Below, piece after piece: positions 1 through 9,408 of a stretch of 64,000 nucleotides of DNA. A program made the position numbers and the translations under genes. The notes below the pieces were generated by a model. It made no database searches. It worked only from the letters and a program-made list of their open reading frames with translations, and had not been told where the DNA came from. The stretch lies in the NCBI GenBank assembly GCA_021521415.1, contig JAIQDT010000232.1:310001-374000 (forward strand), given 5' to 3'. The DNA comes from Bidens hawaiensis. Its lineage: Eukaryota > Streptophyta > Magnoliopsida > Asterales > Asteraceae. Positions within the stretch are counted from its first letter, which is position 1. The number at the start of each line of letters is the position of its first letter.

Positions 1-235
1 ATATTTGTTCGATCGGTAAAACCTGAGCGTTGTCGGTATCGGGCGTAGCAACAACGAGCCGGTAAAACTCGGGGTTGGTAAAACCTAAGTGATCCTGGGC
101 GTTGCGATGGTGAATCGATGCGAATTCGGTCGATTTCAGTTACGTTTGTTACGATACCTGAAGTAAGCAAAAAGATCAGTAAAACCCGAGCGTCAATAAA
201 ACCTAACGTTGTCAATCCCAGGCGTTTCATCGGTG
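1..235. repeat. imperfect GGTAAAACC-type repeats
   Basis: The motif [G/A]TAAAACC followed by a GAGCGTT- or GGGCGTT-like word recurs about five times (near 16, 61, 87, 178 and 197) with irregular spacing. No reading frame is supported. It may be the decayed end of a retroelement cut by the window edge, but nothing identifies the family. Confidence 0.45.
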
Positions 236-297
236 TGTTAAGATGAATAACCGTTTAAATATTAAATTTGAAAAAAAAAACAAAAATTATGTAGACC

Positions 298-345
298 ACT
301 TTGGTGCCGTCACTTAGCCCAATAAGGGCTTAGCGGCACCAAAGT
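298..345. repeat. near-palindromic hairpin
   Basis: The 12-base arm ACTTTGGTGCCG (298-309) is matched exactly by its reverse complement at 334-345. The inner part is also partly complementary around GCCC/GGGC. It lies between a poly-A stretch and a long AT run. It could be a short MITE remnant or a cruciform-prone sequence. Both strands would fold, so no strand is assigned. Confidence 0.7.
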
Positions 346-349
346 TGTC

Positions 350-352
<3 letters not shown>

Positions 353-399
<47 letters not shown>
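353..399. repeat. (AT)n microsatellite
   Basis: About 23 uninterrupted TA dinucleotides directly follow the hairpin at 298-345. Confidence 0.95.
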
Positions 400-401
<2 letters not shown>

Positions 402-439
402 ATGATTTAACGTACAATATCACCTAACGTACATTACGT

Positions 440-605
440 ACACGAAATACGTTCAAGGTTAAAAACACTAAACGTTCAAGCCAAAATCCAACCCTAAAAC
501 ATTCAAGGTTAAACATTTAAACGTTTAGGCAAAAATCTTAAACGTTCTAGAAAAAAAAAACTTAAACGTTCAGGCTTAAATCCCGATACATTCAAGATTA
601 AAACC
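440..605. repeat. degenerate AAACGTTCA repeats
   Basis: Imperfect units of roughly 30-40 bases contain [T/A]AAACGTTCA or ACATTCAAG and are separated by A-rich stretches; about five can be counted. No gene is seen. Confidence 0.5.
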
Positions 606-1051
606 CATCACTCAAAACTAAATATTGATCGATTGAAGCTTCAAATTGATGATTAATTGAATCAATTTCAAGATTAACTGAACAATTAGGTTTAACAATT
701 TCGATTTCACTTGGTCAATTTGATTAATTGACATGTGAACAACTCGTGACAGAAGAACATGATGTTCACGACGGTACCGTCGATGGTCGCGACAGTGGAC
801 GGAATTGTTGGATGGTGACGGATTGCTGAACACTGATGGTGAAGGTGGATGGAATCGATGGGAGCAGCGGTGGACGAAGACCAGCTCGCCATTATAGTTG
901 CTCGCTATTCTGATTTGAGAACCCTATATTGCTAATTGAAATCGACCTTCCACAGTCTTGCGTACATAATGTACGATAAATGATTATTGTATTTGATCAT
1001 TTATCTCTCTCCCTCTCTCTCTCTCTCTATATATATATATATGATTTCATT
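606..1051. other. spacer without recognisable gene
   Basis: No supportable coding region. A pyrimidine/AT microsatellite, (CT)n then (AT)n, occupies 1004-1042. Short frames on the minus strand near 620-890 have no recognisable domain and are judged chance. Confidence 0.6.
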
Positions 1052-1190
1052 TGATAAACATTTGAGTTTTAAGAACTTGAGAACCAATTTTGTGAACCAT
1101 ATTTAACCACATCATCAATTTATTAAAAATAATAAATAGTAATAAGGTCTTCTACACATTTTACTCTCTCATAGTTAAATCTAGCACACA
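1052..1190. repeat. dispersed repeat, copy 1
   Basis: The order AGTTTTAAGAAC, TTTGTG, ATTTAACCACAT, then a TATTAAAA run and CTCTC stretches recurs at about 20575-20715. The two copies lie outside the Harbinger element on either side. The family is unknown; both carry GGTTCTC/GAACC words typical of non-autonomous DNA elements. Confidence 0.55.
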
Positions 1191-1612
1191 CTCTTTCTTC
1201 ATTGTTACCTTTTAATCTTCTTATATTTTTATAAAAAAAGAGTTTATATATTTATCTCTATTATTCTATTATCATATTTTTCTCATTAATACATTTTTAT
1301 TTAGACATAATCAAATAAGAAATTTAAACATATTCAAGATGGTTATAATTCTCAGTTTCTTCATAATTTTGAATAAACTAGTATACTCGCATGGTTAAAA
1401 AAAATAGAAATAGTCGGTAAGTAGAATGAGTTTAACAGGCCATCACACCTTTATCATATTTGTCTTTAGAATTCTATTAATTCGTGTATTTTTTAAATTA
1501 TGGTTTTTAATTACACATAAATAACATTAAACTTATTCGATCAGTGATATTTTTGTGTAACATAAGAACTATATATATGGACTAGATTTAAGGGTCTTAC
1601 ACCCCACACCCC

Positions 1613-1650
1613 ATTATATGACATGGATAGTTCTGTCCGTGTCATATAAT
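1613..1650. repeat. hairpin near the left end of the foldback element
   Basis: The arm ATTATATGACATGGA (1613-1627) and the arm at 1636-1650 are reverse complements at 14 of 15 positions, with an 8-base loop. Confidence 0.75.
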
Positions 1651-1967
1651 GATATTTTCTAAAAAACGTTTTTTTTGTTTAATTATATTTTACTTTTAAT
1701 TTAATTTTATTTATTTTAATTATTGTTTCTTCAAAAAAGATTTTTTTTTGTTGATTTTCTTTATCAACAATTATAAAAATTATGATGAAACAATATAAAT
1801 AAACGATACACACACACACACACACCCAACCATTACAATGAGTTTATACAAATAATAACAGAAATCTATCTTAATGGCAGTATCATGAATGTCATCGTCG
1901 CCGTCGTCGGTATCAAACCTACATCTGAATCCCGGTCCATCGTCGTTCTCGCGGTCGTGCCTGACGC

Positions 1968-2325
1968 CTAGTGTGTTCGCTACATGGTCAGAACATGGTA
2001 GTGGTTTTTTGTGTCATGTAAATCCTAAGATTTAATCGTCTGCTAACACGCTGATGACGCTGTCATTTATATACATTTCTGTTGTTACTATTTATACAAA
2101 CTTGTTGTAATGTTGTAACGTTGTTGGTTTTGTGTTTTTTATTTTATAATAATGCTCGATGTGCTCGCTTCATGGTCAGAACGTGGTGGTGATTTTTTGT
2201 GTTTTTTATCGTCACATATTTATTTAAGATTTAAGCATCGACTGTTAGCACGCTCGTGACGCTGCCATTTAAATAGATTTCTACATTTTGTTATTATTTT
2301 TACAAACTTGTTGTAATGGTTGCGT
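1968..2325. repeat. diverged tandem duplication
   Basis: 1968-2120 and 2157-2325 share the order ATGGTCAGAAC[A/G]TGGT, TTTTTTGTGT, AAGATTTAA, TAGCACGCT or TAACACGCT, GACGCTG, CATTTA and ACAAACTTGTTGTAATG. The period is about 190 bases. This forms the core of the foldback element. Confidence 0.75.
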
Positions 2326-2560
2326 GTATATATATATATCATTTATTTACATTGCTTTGTTATAATTTTTATAATTCTTGATAAAGAAAATCGACAAAAA
2401 ATCTTTTTTTAATAAAACCACAAAATAGAAAACAATGATCAAAATAAATAAAATTAAATTAAAACTAAAATAAACATTTAACATAGAAAGACAAAAAACG
2501 TGTTTAAAAAAAATACATATACCACATATAGAGCTATATGCCACGGTTAGACAAAACATA

Positions 2561-3600
2561 AAAAACACGTCTTTTTAAAAAACACATGTATGCCACGTAT
2601 ATACCTTTAAGTGGCGATTATGACAGTTTTTTAACTACACCTCCACTATGGTTAAAAAAGCTCAGATTTTAGAACAACATTTACATAATTAAATAATAAA
2701 AAGACAAGATGGTAATTTACCATCTCATTTCTCTCTTTTTCCCTATTACATCTATCATTTTTTTTCTTACATCAATATCTATCTATCTATCTATCTATCT
2801 TTCTCTTCAATTTTAATATTTATAATTTGATTTTAATTAAAATTGTAAATATTAACTTTTGTTTAAAATTATTAATTTCTTTTTCTAATTTCATCTAACA
2901 ATGAATTTTTTATTTTTATTATAACTTTAATCTAACTTCTTGATATACAAGAATATATATTTAAATTATTTTGTTTTACGTAGCAAGTATTTCAGTCATT
3001 AGTTGAACACCGATTAGTGGATTAATTCTTGTAGGCTTAAGATCTAGTTTTTTTAAAGTATTTACATATTGTTTATATATAAATGAATTTTATATTTTAA
3101 TTCTTGTAATTTAATTGAATATTTTTATGAATGAACTTTTATATATTATTTTTGGTTGTTTGCTTATAACCGGATTTACGGCATGTAAAATGTCCAGAGG
3201 TGTTAGCGACGATCGACAAGAAATCCAGCAATATAACCAGTTACGAGTGTTCATCGAATCGAATAAAGGATCAAATTATTTGAGTATTTTTTATCTTGCT
3301 TGAATTCGAGTACGGTTTAATATTGATTAATTCGATTTAGAGTTTATTTATTTGATTTGAATTCTAATTTGATTTATTAAATTAATTATCGTCTATGTGA
3401 GAATTTAATTTTCTAAACCATATCTTTTGTTTTTGACCTTTTGTATTTTGAAAATATTTTTTTGTTGGTCTTATGAAATTGAGGTTTAATTTTTTGCTTA
3501 TTAATTGATTGTTTGGTTGGATCAATAAAAAATTGAGGTTTGTTTTTCAACTATAATATGAAATTTGGTAATTTTGAAATGAGCTTTATTTTTAGGGGAT
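2561..3600. other. AT-rich spacer
   Basis: No gene supported. A (CTAT)n microsatellite lies at 2776-2800. A 62-codon open frame at 3115-3303 (+) starts with a hydrophobic stretch but has no recognisable domain and no supporting context. I treat it as chance. Confidence 0.6.
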
Positions 3601-3925
3601 TTTTAACTTTTATAGTTTGTGTAACTTGAGTCATTTGTGTATTTTGTGTTTTGTAATTTATGTATTTTGTGTATGATATATATGTAGTTGGCAATTTATG
3701 TAATTTTTTGTATTTCGCGGTTGGGTAACTGATGTAATTTGAGAAATTTGTGTATATGTAATTTTGGTAATATATGTAATTTGACATAATTTATGTAATT
3801 GTGTAGCTTTTGTAAGTTAAGTAATTTGTGTAGATGTAATTTGGGTAACTTGTGTAATTGGGATAACTTTTGTAATTTGTGTAGTTTATAATTTGTGTAA
3901 TTTGAGTAATTATATAATGTGTGGC
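3601..3925. repeat. degenerate minisatellite (TGTGTAATTTG-like)
   Basis: Words such as GTAATTTG, GTAACTTG and TGTGTA[G/A] recur every 9-18 bases for about 320 bases. This produces long Tyr/Asn/Lys/Leu-rich pseudo-frames on the minus strand. It stops just before the Harbinger insertion site. Confidence 0.75.
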
Positions 3926-3951
3926 CACACATTCAACTTAATCTTTCTTGT

Positions 3952-3975
3952 TAACGCCTTGTTCTTGAGTTTTTT
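3952..3975. repeat. Harbinger left TSD (TAA) and TIR
   Basis: TAA target duplication at 3952-3954, then the 21-base terminal inverted repeat. Further GTTCTTGAGTT or GTTCTTAAGTT words inside the end (about 4046 and 4098) look like subterminal transposase-binding repeats. Confidence 0.9.
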
Positions 3976-4325
3976 AACCAAGGAAAGAAAATGAAAGGAG
4001 ATGGAAGGATAAGAAAGGGAAGGGAATGGAAGGAATTTTTTTTTAATTAGGTGTGTTCTTGAGTTGAAAGGAAATTAGAGGAAAGGAAATGATAACTATG
4101 TTCTTAAGTTGGATGTGAAAAAAAGAGAAATAACACTTTTACAATTTTACCCCTCATCCTTAATAAGCAACCGTCTCCAAAAACAAACACACACTTTTAA
4201 TAAGCAATCGTCTCCAAAAAATAACCAACTAGTTTTAACAAGAAATGCAACCAACTAGTTCCAAAAAAGTTCAACTCGGTTTCCTAAAAAAACACATGTT
4301 TAATCAAAAGTTTCAAATCTCATTC
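3976..4325. other. Harbinger subterminal non-coding region
   Basis: Purine-rich (AAGGAAA-type) sequence with inner copies of GTTCTTGAGTT near 4046 and 4098. An imperfect duplication at about 4161-4265 contains AATAAGCAA[C/T]CGTCTCCAAAAA and CAACTAGTT twice. No coding. Confidence 0.7.
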
Positions 4326-4969
4326 TCATGCTCCCATCATTCTACGTAACATATTCACCCGCTTGTTAAGAGGACAACCAAAAAGAGCCCGTGCTTTTTC
4401 CGGGCGCTCAACAAAAAAAAGATGCGCATCGAAGATTTCCTCTTCTGACACTATGCCCATAATCTCCAACTCTTTGTAGATTTCCTCTTCTGAGTAAACA
4501 CGTGCACGAGAACTTTCCATTACCTTGCATAAATCCTAAAATAGTAACAAACAACATGTATTAGGCAACGAAATCATGTGAAGATAAATATATAAATTTT
4601 AGAAAAAAAAGTAATATTATAATTTGATTTAATACCTTTGTGCTTTTACCAATAGCATCAGCAACATTGTTAATTGAACTCATAAGTGTTGTTGTAAATT
4701 CATCATCCTTCTCAAGCTTTCTTTTCTTACTCTTCGAAAAACTTGGATACTTGGCTTACGAATCAGGTGCCTCTGATACAAAATGAATATCGTCTGCACT
4801 AGTGAGATTCTCCAAGGTAATATCGTTGGTTTCCAGCATTTGATCAATCTCATCAATTGTTTCTGGAGAATCTTTCGGTCTCTTGTTTCTCTCTTTTGTA
4901 GTTTCTGCTCTAGTACCTGTAGCTCTATCTTTGGCAAACAACTCTAGCATCTCGTGGTAATGAAGAATT
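4326..4969 (-). pseudogene. Harbinger Myb/SANT-like protein, 3' part
   Basis: This is the C-terminal part of the transposon's Myb-like gene, separated from its 5' part (17252-17703) by the gypsy insertion. The reading frame before and after the insertion joins exactly across one copy of GAATT. Here it encodes a Lys/Arg- and Asp/Glu-rich linker, an intron (4536-4635) with sense-strand AAAG|GTATT and TTTAG|GATT boundaries, and a last exon (4326-4535). That exon encodes a helical tail with EEIYKELEIMG and RPEKARALFGCP, a tail seen in plant L10-interacting-Myb-like proteins. A TAA at 4756-4758 interrupts the frame at a point where it otherwise continues; a CAA to TAA change would explain it. The protein is thought to bind the element ends and help import the transposase. 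Confidence 0.85.
4965..4969. repeat. TSD GAATT (left copy)
   Basis: GAATT directly precedes the 5' LTR and is repeated at 17252-17256 after the 3' LTR. Confidence 0.95.
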
Positions 4970-7900
4970 TGTAACGATTCCGGCAAAATCAGGTATACCC
5001 TAGCCGATATATACTACTTATGTGTTATTTAATAAGGAATATATGAATTATAATGCGTTGATACGACTATGTATGATTCACAGTACGGATTATACTCGAG
5101 TATACAGTTAATCGTATTGGAAATACGATCAACCGATTAACGGTTGTTGAAACCCGAACAAATCGAGGATTACATTATAGACGAGATATATGATATTTAG
5201 TGATGTTTACGAAGTATTAAAGCTTCGGGATAAGTGAATTAAAGCACAGAAAATAATTTTCGATTTCGTCGGTACGTTAAACGAAACCTTTAATACCAAA
5301 CCGAGCAAGAGACGATCGATCAAGCCAAAAAAGATGCGCGATTATTAATAATATGATGTTCTAAGATAATAAATGCCATGGTTTAAGTTTTTAAAGTTTT
5401 TAAATCGGTTTTATATAAATTTCATTTTAAGCCGAAAACGACCATTTTAGCCTCGTTTTAAGCTGAATTAAACATTTAACCGAAAAACGAACTGAACCAG
5501 ATCATCCAAAACATTATCCAGATTTCAGAAATCCAAATGAATGGCTAAAAATGGAGAAGTGGGTCCCACCCCACCCTCCTCTTTGGTCCGATCGGATAAG
5601 GGGGTAACACCCCTTACTTTGTTATTTTTTTTTAAAAACAAACATCTCCATGATCTTCAACTTTCTCCATTCTATGATCTAAAGATCCAAAATTTTGGCA
5701 AGAAAACCAAGGTAAAAATCGAATTATGTACGTGTTCATCTTCTTTTCTTGAGTTCATTTGCAAGAAAATGAGATTTCAAGTGAAAAACGGTGAAAACCC
5801 GAGATGAAACCAATTCTTGCATGATCAAGTGATGTATACGGGTTATTCAAGAGATCTTGGTCCAAGAAAGGAGTTAAACGAACCAAAAACGAATTTTTAC
5901 GGTTTAAACTTTAGTTTTGAAACAATAACCGAAACTAAAGTGTAAGAGGCTTGATGGTGAGTGTAACTTGCTTGGTATTGTGGTATGTTGGTTGTAGGTA
6001 CTGTATTTAGAGGTAGATAAGGCGGAAAGACGAGTTTGTAGCTTGTAGTGGCGGAAAACAACAGGTATATTCGGTTTATGTTCGGTTATGAGTGTTTTGG
6101 ACAGATTGTGGTACGTTTAGAGTTAGGATACGAAATTTCACAGAGATGTTCTACACATGAAAATATGAGATCTGTGAAATTTTGGTGATTTTTGGACAAA
6201 GGATGAATATTTGGTGAATTTAATGCTCGGTTTTGGCTAAAAATGGGGAAAAATAGTTAAATATCATGAAAAATTCTGGAAAAATCCAGATAAGCTTTTG
6301 ATAACATGTAAAAGTCACACACAAAATTTTGGGTCCATTGGAGAAGTCTAAGTAGGCTTTTCGGTTAAACGAGTTCTAGGGTTTTCTAGCTCGGTTTTAG
6401 TGAAAATGGCATGTAAAAAGAGATTTTGGTTCTGGAAAAATTACAGGGGACCATGTGGATGGCAGGGGTCATCCAGGAAAAATTTGGGATATTTCTAAGG
6501 TCATTTGGTATTTACGACATATTTAGTGTTTAAATGGTGTTTAAAAATAGATAAATAAATTGTAAATATAAAAATTAATTCTGGAATATTTTTATAAAAT
6601 TCCCCACTGTCAAAAAGTGATTTGTCCAAAATTTCAAGATCCGAGATTAAACGGATAATTATTTATGTAAAAACAAACTTTTAAAGTTTAAAACGCCTAA
6701 ACCCGTAAAATTCGCCTAAACGAGCTGACCGGTGTATAAAAACCCTAAAAATGGACTATTTTCATATAACTGAGTTAAACAATTAAAAATAAATCATCCG
6801 AAAATAATTCGGATGATTTGGGTAATTTTATCCGATTTAACAGTTTCCGGTACATTAAAGACGGAAACGGGTCACGCGGCCAATCGGGGCGTCTAAATCG
6901 AGCTCTAATTTCACAACTTTAATTAAATTATCAGACAACAACTATTTTCGGGTCGTGTGTGACCAAACTCATTTTTGAAACGTAAAAACGGATAACCGTG
7001 CTAGGCACGTAAAACGGGGAAAACGAACTAATAGTAATTTTGACTACTAAACTCTAAACGATATCACAATCTGAGTCCGGAGAAGTGTTTCTGGGTTAAC
7101 ATTGCCCCCAGAACGGGTACAGTACTGGGTTAACAGTGTCCCCAGATGTACCGGTTAACACGGTTAAAGTTATATTAATAGTGATTGTATAGTAACGAAC
7201 TTAGGGATCGTATTACAGATCCGGATTAGTATCTGCGTACTCTGTTACCTACTTGCTTACGAAAGGTGAGTTTCACGAGCCCCTTTTTCCTGAATTGTTT
7301 TAAATATTTTCCCGGGGCGGAAAGCATGTTGTTACTAAAATGTTTAAGTACATACTGAACGCATGGATTTGCGTGTATTTATATATGTTTTATTGTACGG
7401 GAATCGTACGGAAATGTATTAAGATGGTAATTGTCTGAGTTACTAACATTGTAAGGCCCCGCAACACGAGTGATTAACTGAAAGCCGGTAGAGTGTGGAT
7501 AGTACTATTGGTCTGACAAACCCAACTGGTCCGGCATGGATTTGCTGATGTTTCCCAGCCAGTTGCACATGTCTATTTTGTTGTTATTTATTTTGCTATA
7601 TAATGTTAGGCATAGCGGTTTGGGGCAGGTTCGTGGGTGGAGTATGCCACGGGGTTGTGTGTGGATAGTCAGAGGTTTCACTTGTGGGCTCAGCATAATT
7701 ACATCGCTAATATATGATTATTATAATGATTTGTCACTGTTTATTTAAATTAGTGAAACTCACCAACTATTCGTAGTTGACCCGTTTTCTTTACATGCTT
7801 TCTAGGTACTCCAAAACTGGAATAAGTGCTACATACTTGATGATGCGTGCTTTTTGTGGAAGCTTAATGATCTTTTTGTATTAATTATGTTAATGTACTG

Positions 7901-8063
7901 TTGGTAAAACTTATGTGTTATCGCCTAGACGATAACTAAACTCGGAACAATGTAATATGATGTAAATTAATGTAGTGGTGTTTTCTTTATAAGCAATGCT
8001 GTTGATATCAGACGTGTCTGTTGCATCCCGTTTACGTTTCCGCTGCGGTTACGGGGTGTTACA
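4970..8063 (+). repeat. 5' LTR
   Basis: 3094 bases from TGTAACGATTCC to GGGTGTTACA. A TATA-like TTTATATAAATT at about 5408-5420 is a candidate promoter. It contains the paired GGTGAGTTTCAC/GTGAAACTCACC motif. Small open frames inside it also occur in the other LTR and are not genes. Confidence 0.95.
7265..7805 (+). promoter_or_regulatory. LTR splice-like pair: donor, complementary motif, acceptor
   Basis: AAAG|GTGAGT (donor-like) begins GGTGAGTTTCAC at 7265-7276. Its exact 12-base reverse complement is at 7753-7764. A pyrimidine-rich stretch ending CTTTCTAG|GT (AG at 7804-7805) follows about 40 bases on. The same arrangement is intact in the 3' LTR (16454-16465 and 16941-16952) and recurs in other LTR families of this window. 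Function as an intron is inferred, not shown. Confidence 0.55.
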
Positions 8064-8068
8064 GAACT

Positions 8069-8081
8069 TGGTATCAGAGCC
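8069..8081 (+). promoter_or_regulatory. primer-binding site, tRNA-iMet
   Basis: TGGTATCAGAGCC lies five bases after the 5' LTR and is complementary to the 3' end of plant initiator-Met tRNA. Confidence 0.92.
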
Positions 8082-8332
8082 ATTGGTTATAAAGAATTAG
8101 GATGTCTTTAAAAGATACCTAAAATATAACCAGTAGCTCAAGTATTATAGGATCTGAATATCAACTAATAATTTATAGTGACGAGATCTGGATGAATTTG
8201 GATGGACAAGTGAGTTATTATGGTCCGGAACATAATAACAGACTTGTCCACACGAGGGAATTCAGGGGAAGTCACGGGGAACACTAATAGGTAAAACCGG
8301 CAACATATGTGTAAGTATATGATAATATTTTT

Positions 8333-9037
8333 ATGTGGCAAAGTTGTATAAGTATGTGTATATTAATTGTGATTTACATCATGGAAGGAACTATATGTTT
8401 GCTAACTTGTGTACAGGTAAGGATGTCGAGGTCTCGAAGTTTGTCCATGGAAGAGGACCCGGAGGAGGCTAGTTCCGGGAACTCTAGGAGCTTACGCCTA
8501 GCATCCAGCACTGAGCCTAGTGAGACTAGCCGTAGGAGTGCTAGCCTGTCCTCCCCTACTAGGGTTGCCAGATCCCCCACCCCACCCGCACCACAGGTCA
8601 CCCCTACCCCTCGCAGACCCGGATCCCGCCTCACGGCGCGGATCAGTGTCCCCTATGTCCCACCTACCTCTACCCCACCCAGACCTACTTTCCACAGGGG
8701 CGAGTCCTCCCGCCCCCAGCCCGAGCCTGTGCCCCCACCCGTGTGGGGTACCCCTAGGCTAGAGAGGGATGAGCGTCCCTCCTCCAAGGCTGCATGGCTC
8801 CGAGTGCTCCACGAGCAGGTGGTTGAGCACACCATCGCCTTGACGGTGGGGATCCAGAGGAGGAGACACTTGGCGGACTGCGTACTGGACAGCCAGTACG
8901 CGATTGGCCAGCTGAGGAGGGAGGGCGCATACTCCCAGTGGATGATTGACCGGATGGAGACACGGATCCGGGGTTTGCTAGTGGTGTTGGTGGTGATGGT
9001 GGCAGTGTTGGTGAGGTTGGTATACCACCATGCTTAG
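8333..9037 (+). CDS. leader ORF upstream of gag, unknown function
   Basis: An uninterrupted frame lies between the primer-binding site and gag. The first ATG gives 234 codons. The ATG at 8423 is more likely, because it sits just after CTAAC...TGTACAG|GT, which looks like a branch point and 3' splice site. From there the protein is Ser/Arg-rich with acidic patches, then Pro-rich (about residues 60-150), then helical and Arg-rich. It ends in a strongly hydrophobic Val/Leu segment of about 16 residues followed by HHA. The GC content is clearly higher than that of the surroundings. I do not recognise a family. The minus-strand gypsy element at 24935-33996 has an ORF in the same place with a comparable layout, which argues that it is a real accessory gene. 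Confidence 0.6.
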   Translation: MWQSCISMCILIVIYIMEGTICLLTCVQVRMSRSRSLSMEEDPEEASSGNSRSLRLASSTEPSETSRRSASLSSPTRVARSPTPPAPQVTPTPRRPGSRLTARISVPYVPPTSTPPRPTFHRGESSRPQPEPVPPPVWGTPRLERDERPSSKAAWLRVLHEQVVEHTIALTVGIQRRRHLADCVLDSQYAIGQLRREGAYSQWMIDRMETRIRGLLVVLVVMVAVLVRLVYHHA

Positions 9038-9408
9038 ATTATGTTAGGGTGGTAGTAGTCAGGGTCCACTTTTTGATACTCTGTGTAAGCAGTTAGTGGC
9101 AATGCTAACATAGAGTGAATCTTGGGTAGTTATAGTACAGCCACTAGCCCATAGGGGGCCCTTTTTGGGGATATCATTGTAGATACTTTTGGTATATCAT
9201 TCAACACTGACCCATAGCGGGTTATGTCGAAATGAGGCCGATGTAGGACTAATGTATGAAAACTTAATCTATGCGATGATGGTAGGAATGTAATGTGTAC
9301 TGATGTTTATGTAATATGTACTGATGTTTATTAACGAATGGAATATGTGTTGTGTATCGAGATTGGAATTTGTATTAATTACATGTATTTTTCTTACTGT
9401 TGTGTAGA
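9038..9408 (+). other. spacer between leader ORF and gag
   Basis: Non-coding. It contains a short direct repeat (TGTACTGATGTTTATG-like, about 9297-9332) and ends in TTACTGTTGTGTAG just before the gag ATG, which resembles a 3' splice site. Confidence 0.6.

Larger units (their letters stand above)
1600..2560. mobile_element. foldback-type element with long inverted arms
   Basis: The stretch 1660-1805 is largely the reverse complement of 2341-2500: the shared order is ATAATTTTTATAATT, GATAAAGAAAATC, an AAAAATC run and AAATAAATAAAATTAAATT. The weaker match continues outward to a CGTTTTTT word. The core (1806-2340) holds a (CA)n run at 1808-1825 and a duplicated segment. There is no transposase. 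This is most like a non-autonomous Mutator/foldback DNA transposon. The exact outer ends and target duplication were not resolved, so the limits are approximate. Confidence 0.6.

Noticed and set aside
3115..3303. 62-codon frame with N-terminal hydrophobic segment
   Set aside because: It could suggest a secreted peptide, but there is no promoter, homology or conserved neighbour to support it.
3551..3932. Two overlapping Tyr/Lys/Leu-rich frames (-)
   Set aside because: Both are translations of the GTAATTTG minisatellite.
7505..7748. Short frames repeated at 16693-16936
   Set aside because: They are repeated only because they lie in the two LTRs of one element; no domain.
8069..8081. tRNA gene at the GGTATCAGAGCC words
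   Set aside because: These are 13-base primer-binding sites only; no tRNA cloverleaf can be drawn around any of the five.
8374..8963. Several frames overlapping the leader ORF on both strands
   Set aside because: GC-rich sequence gives open shadow frames; only the plus-strand frame from 8333/8423 fits position and length.
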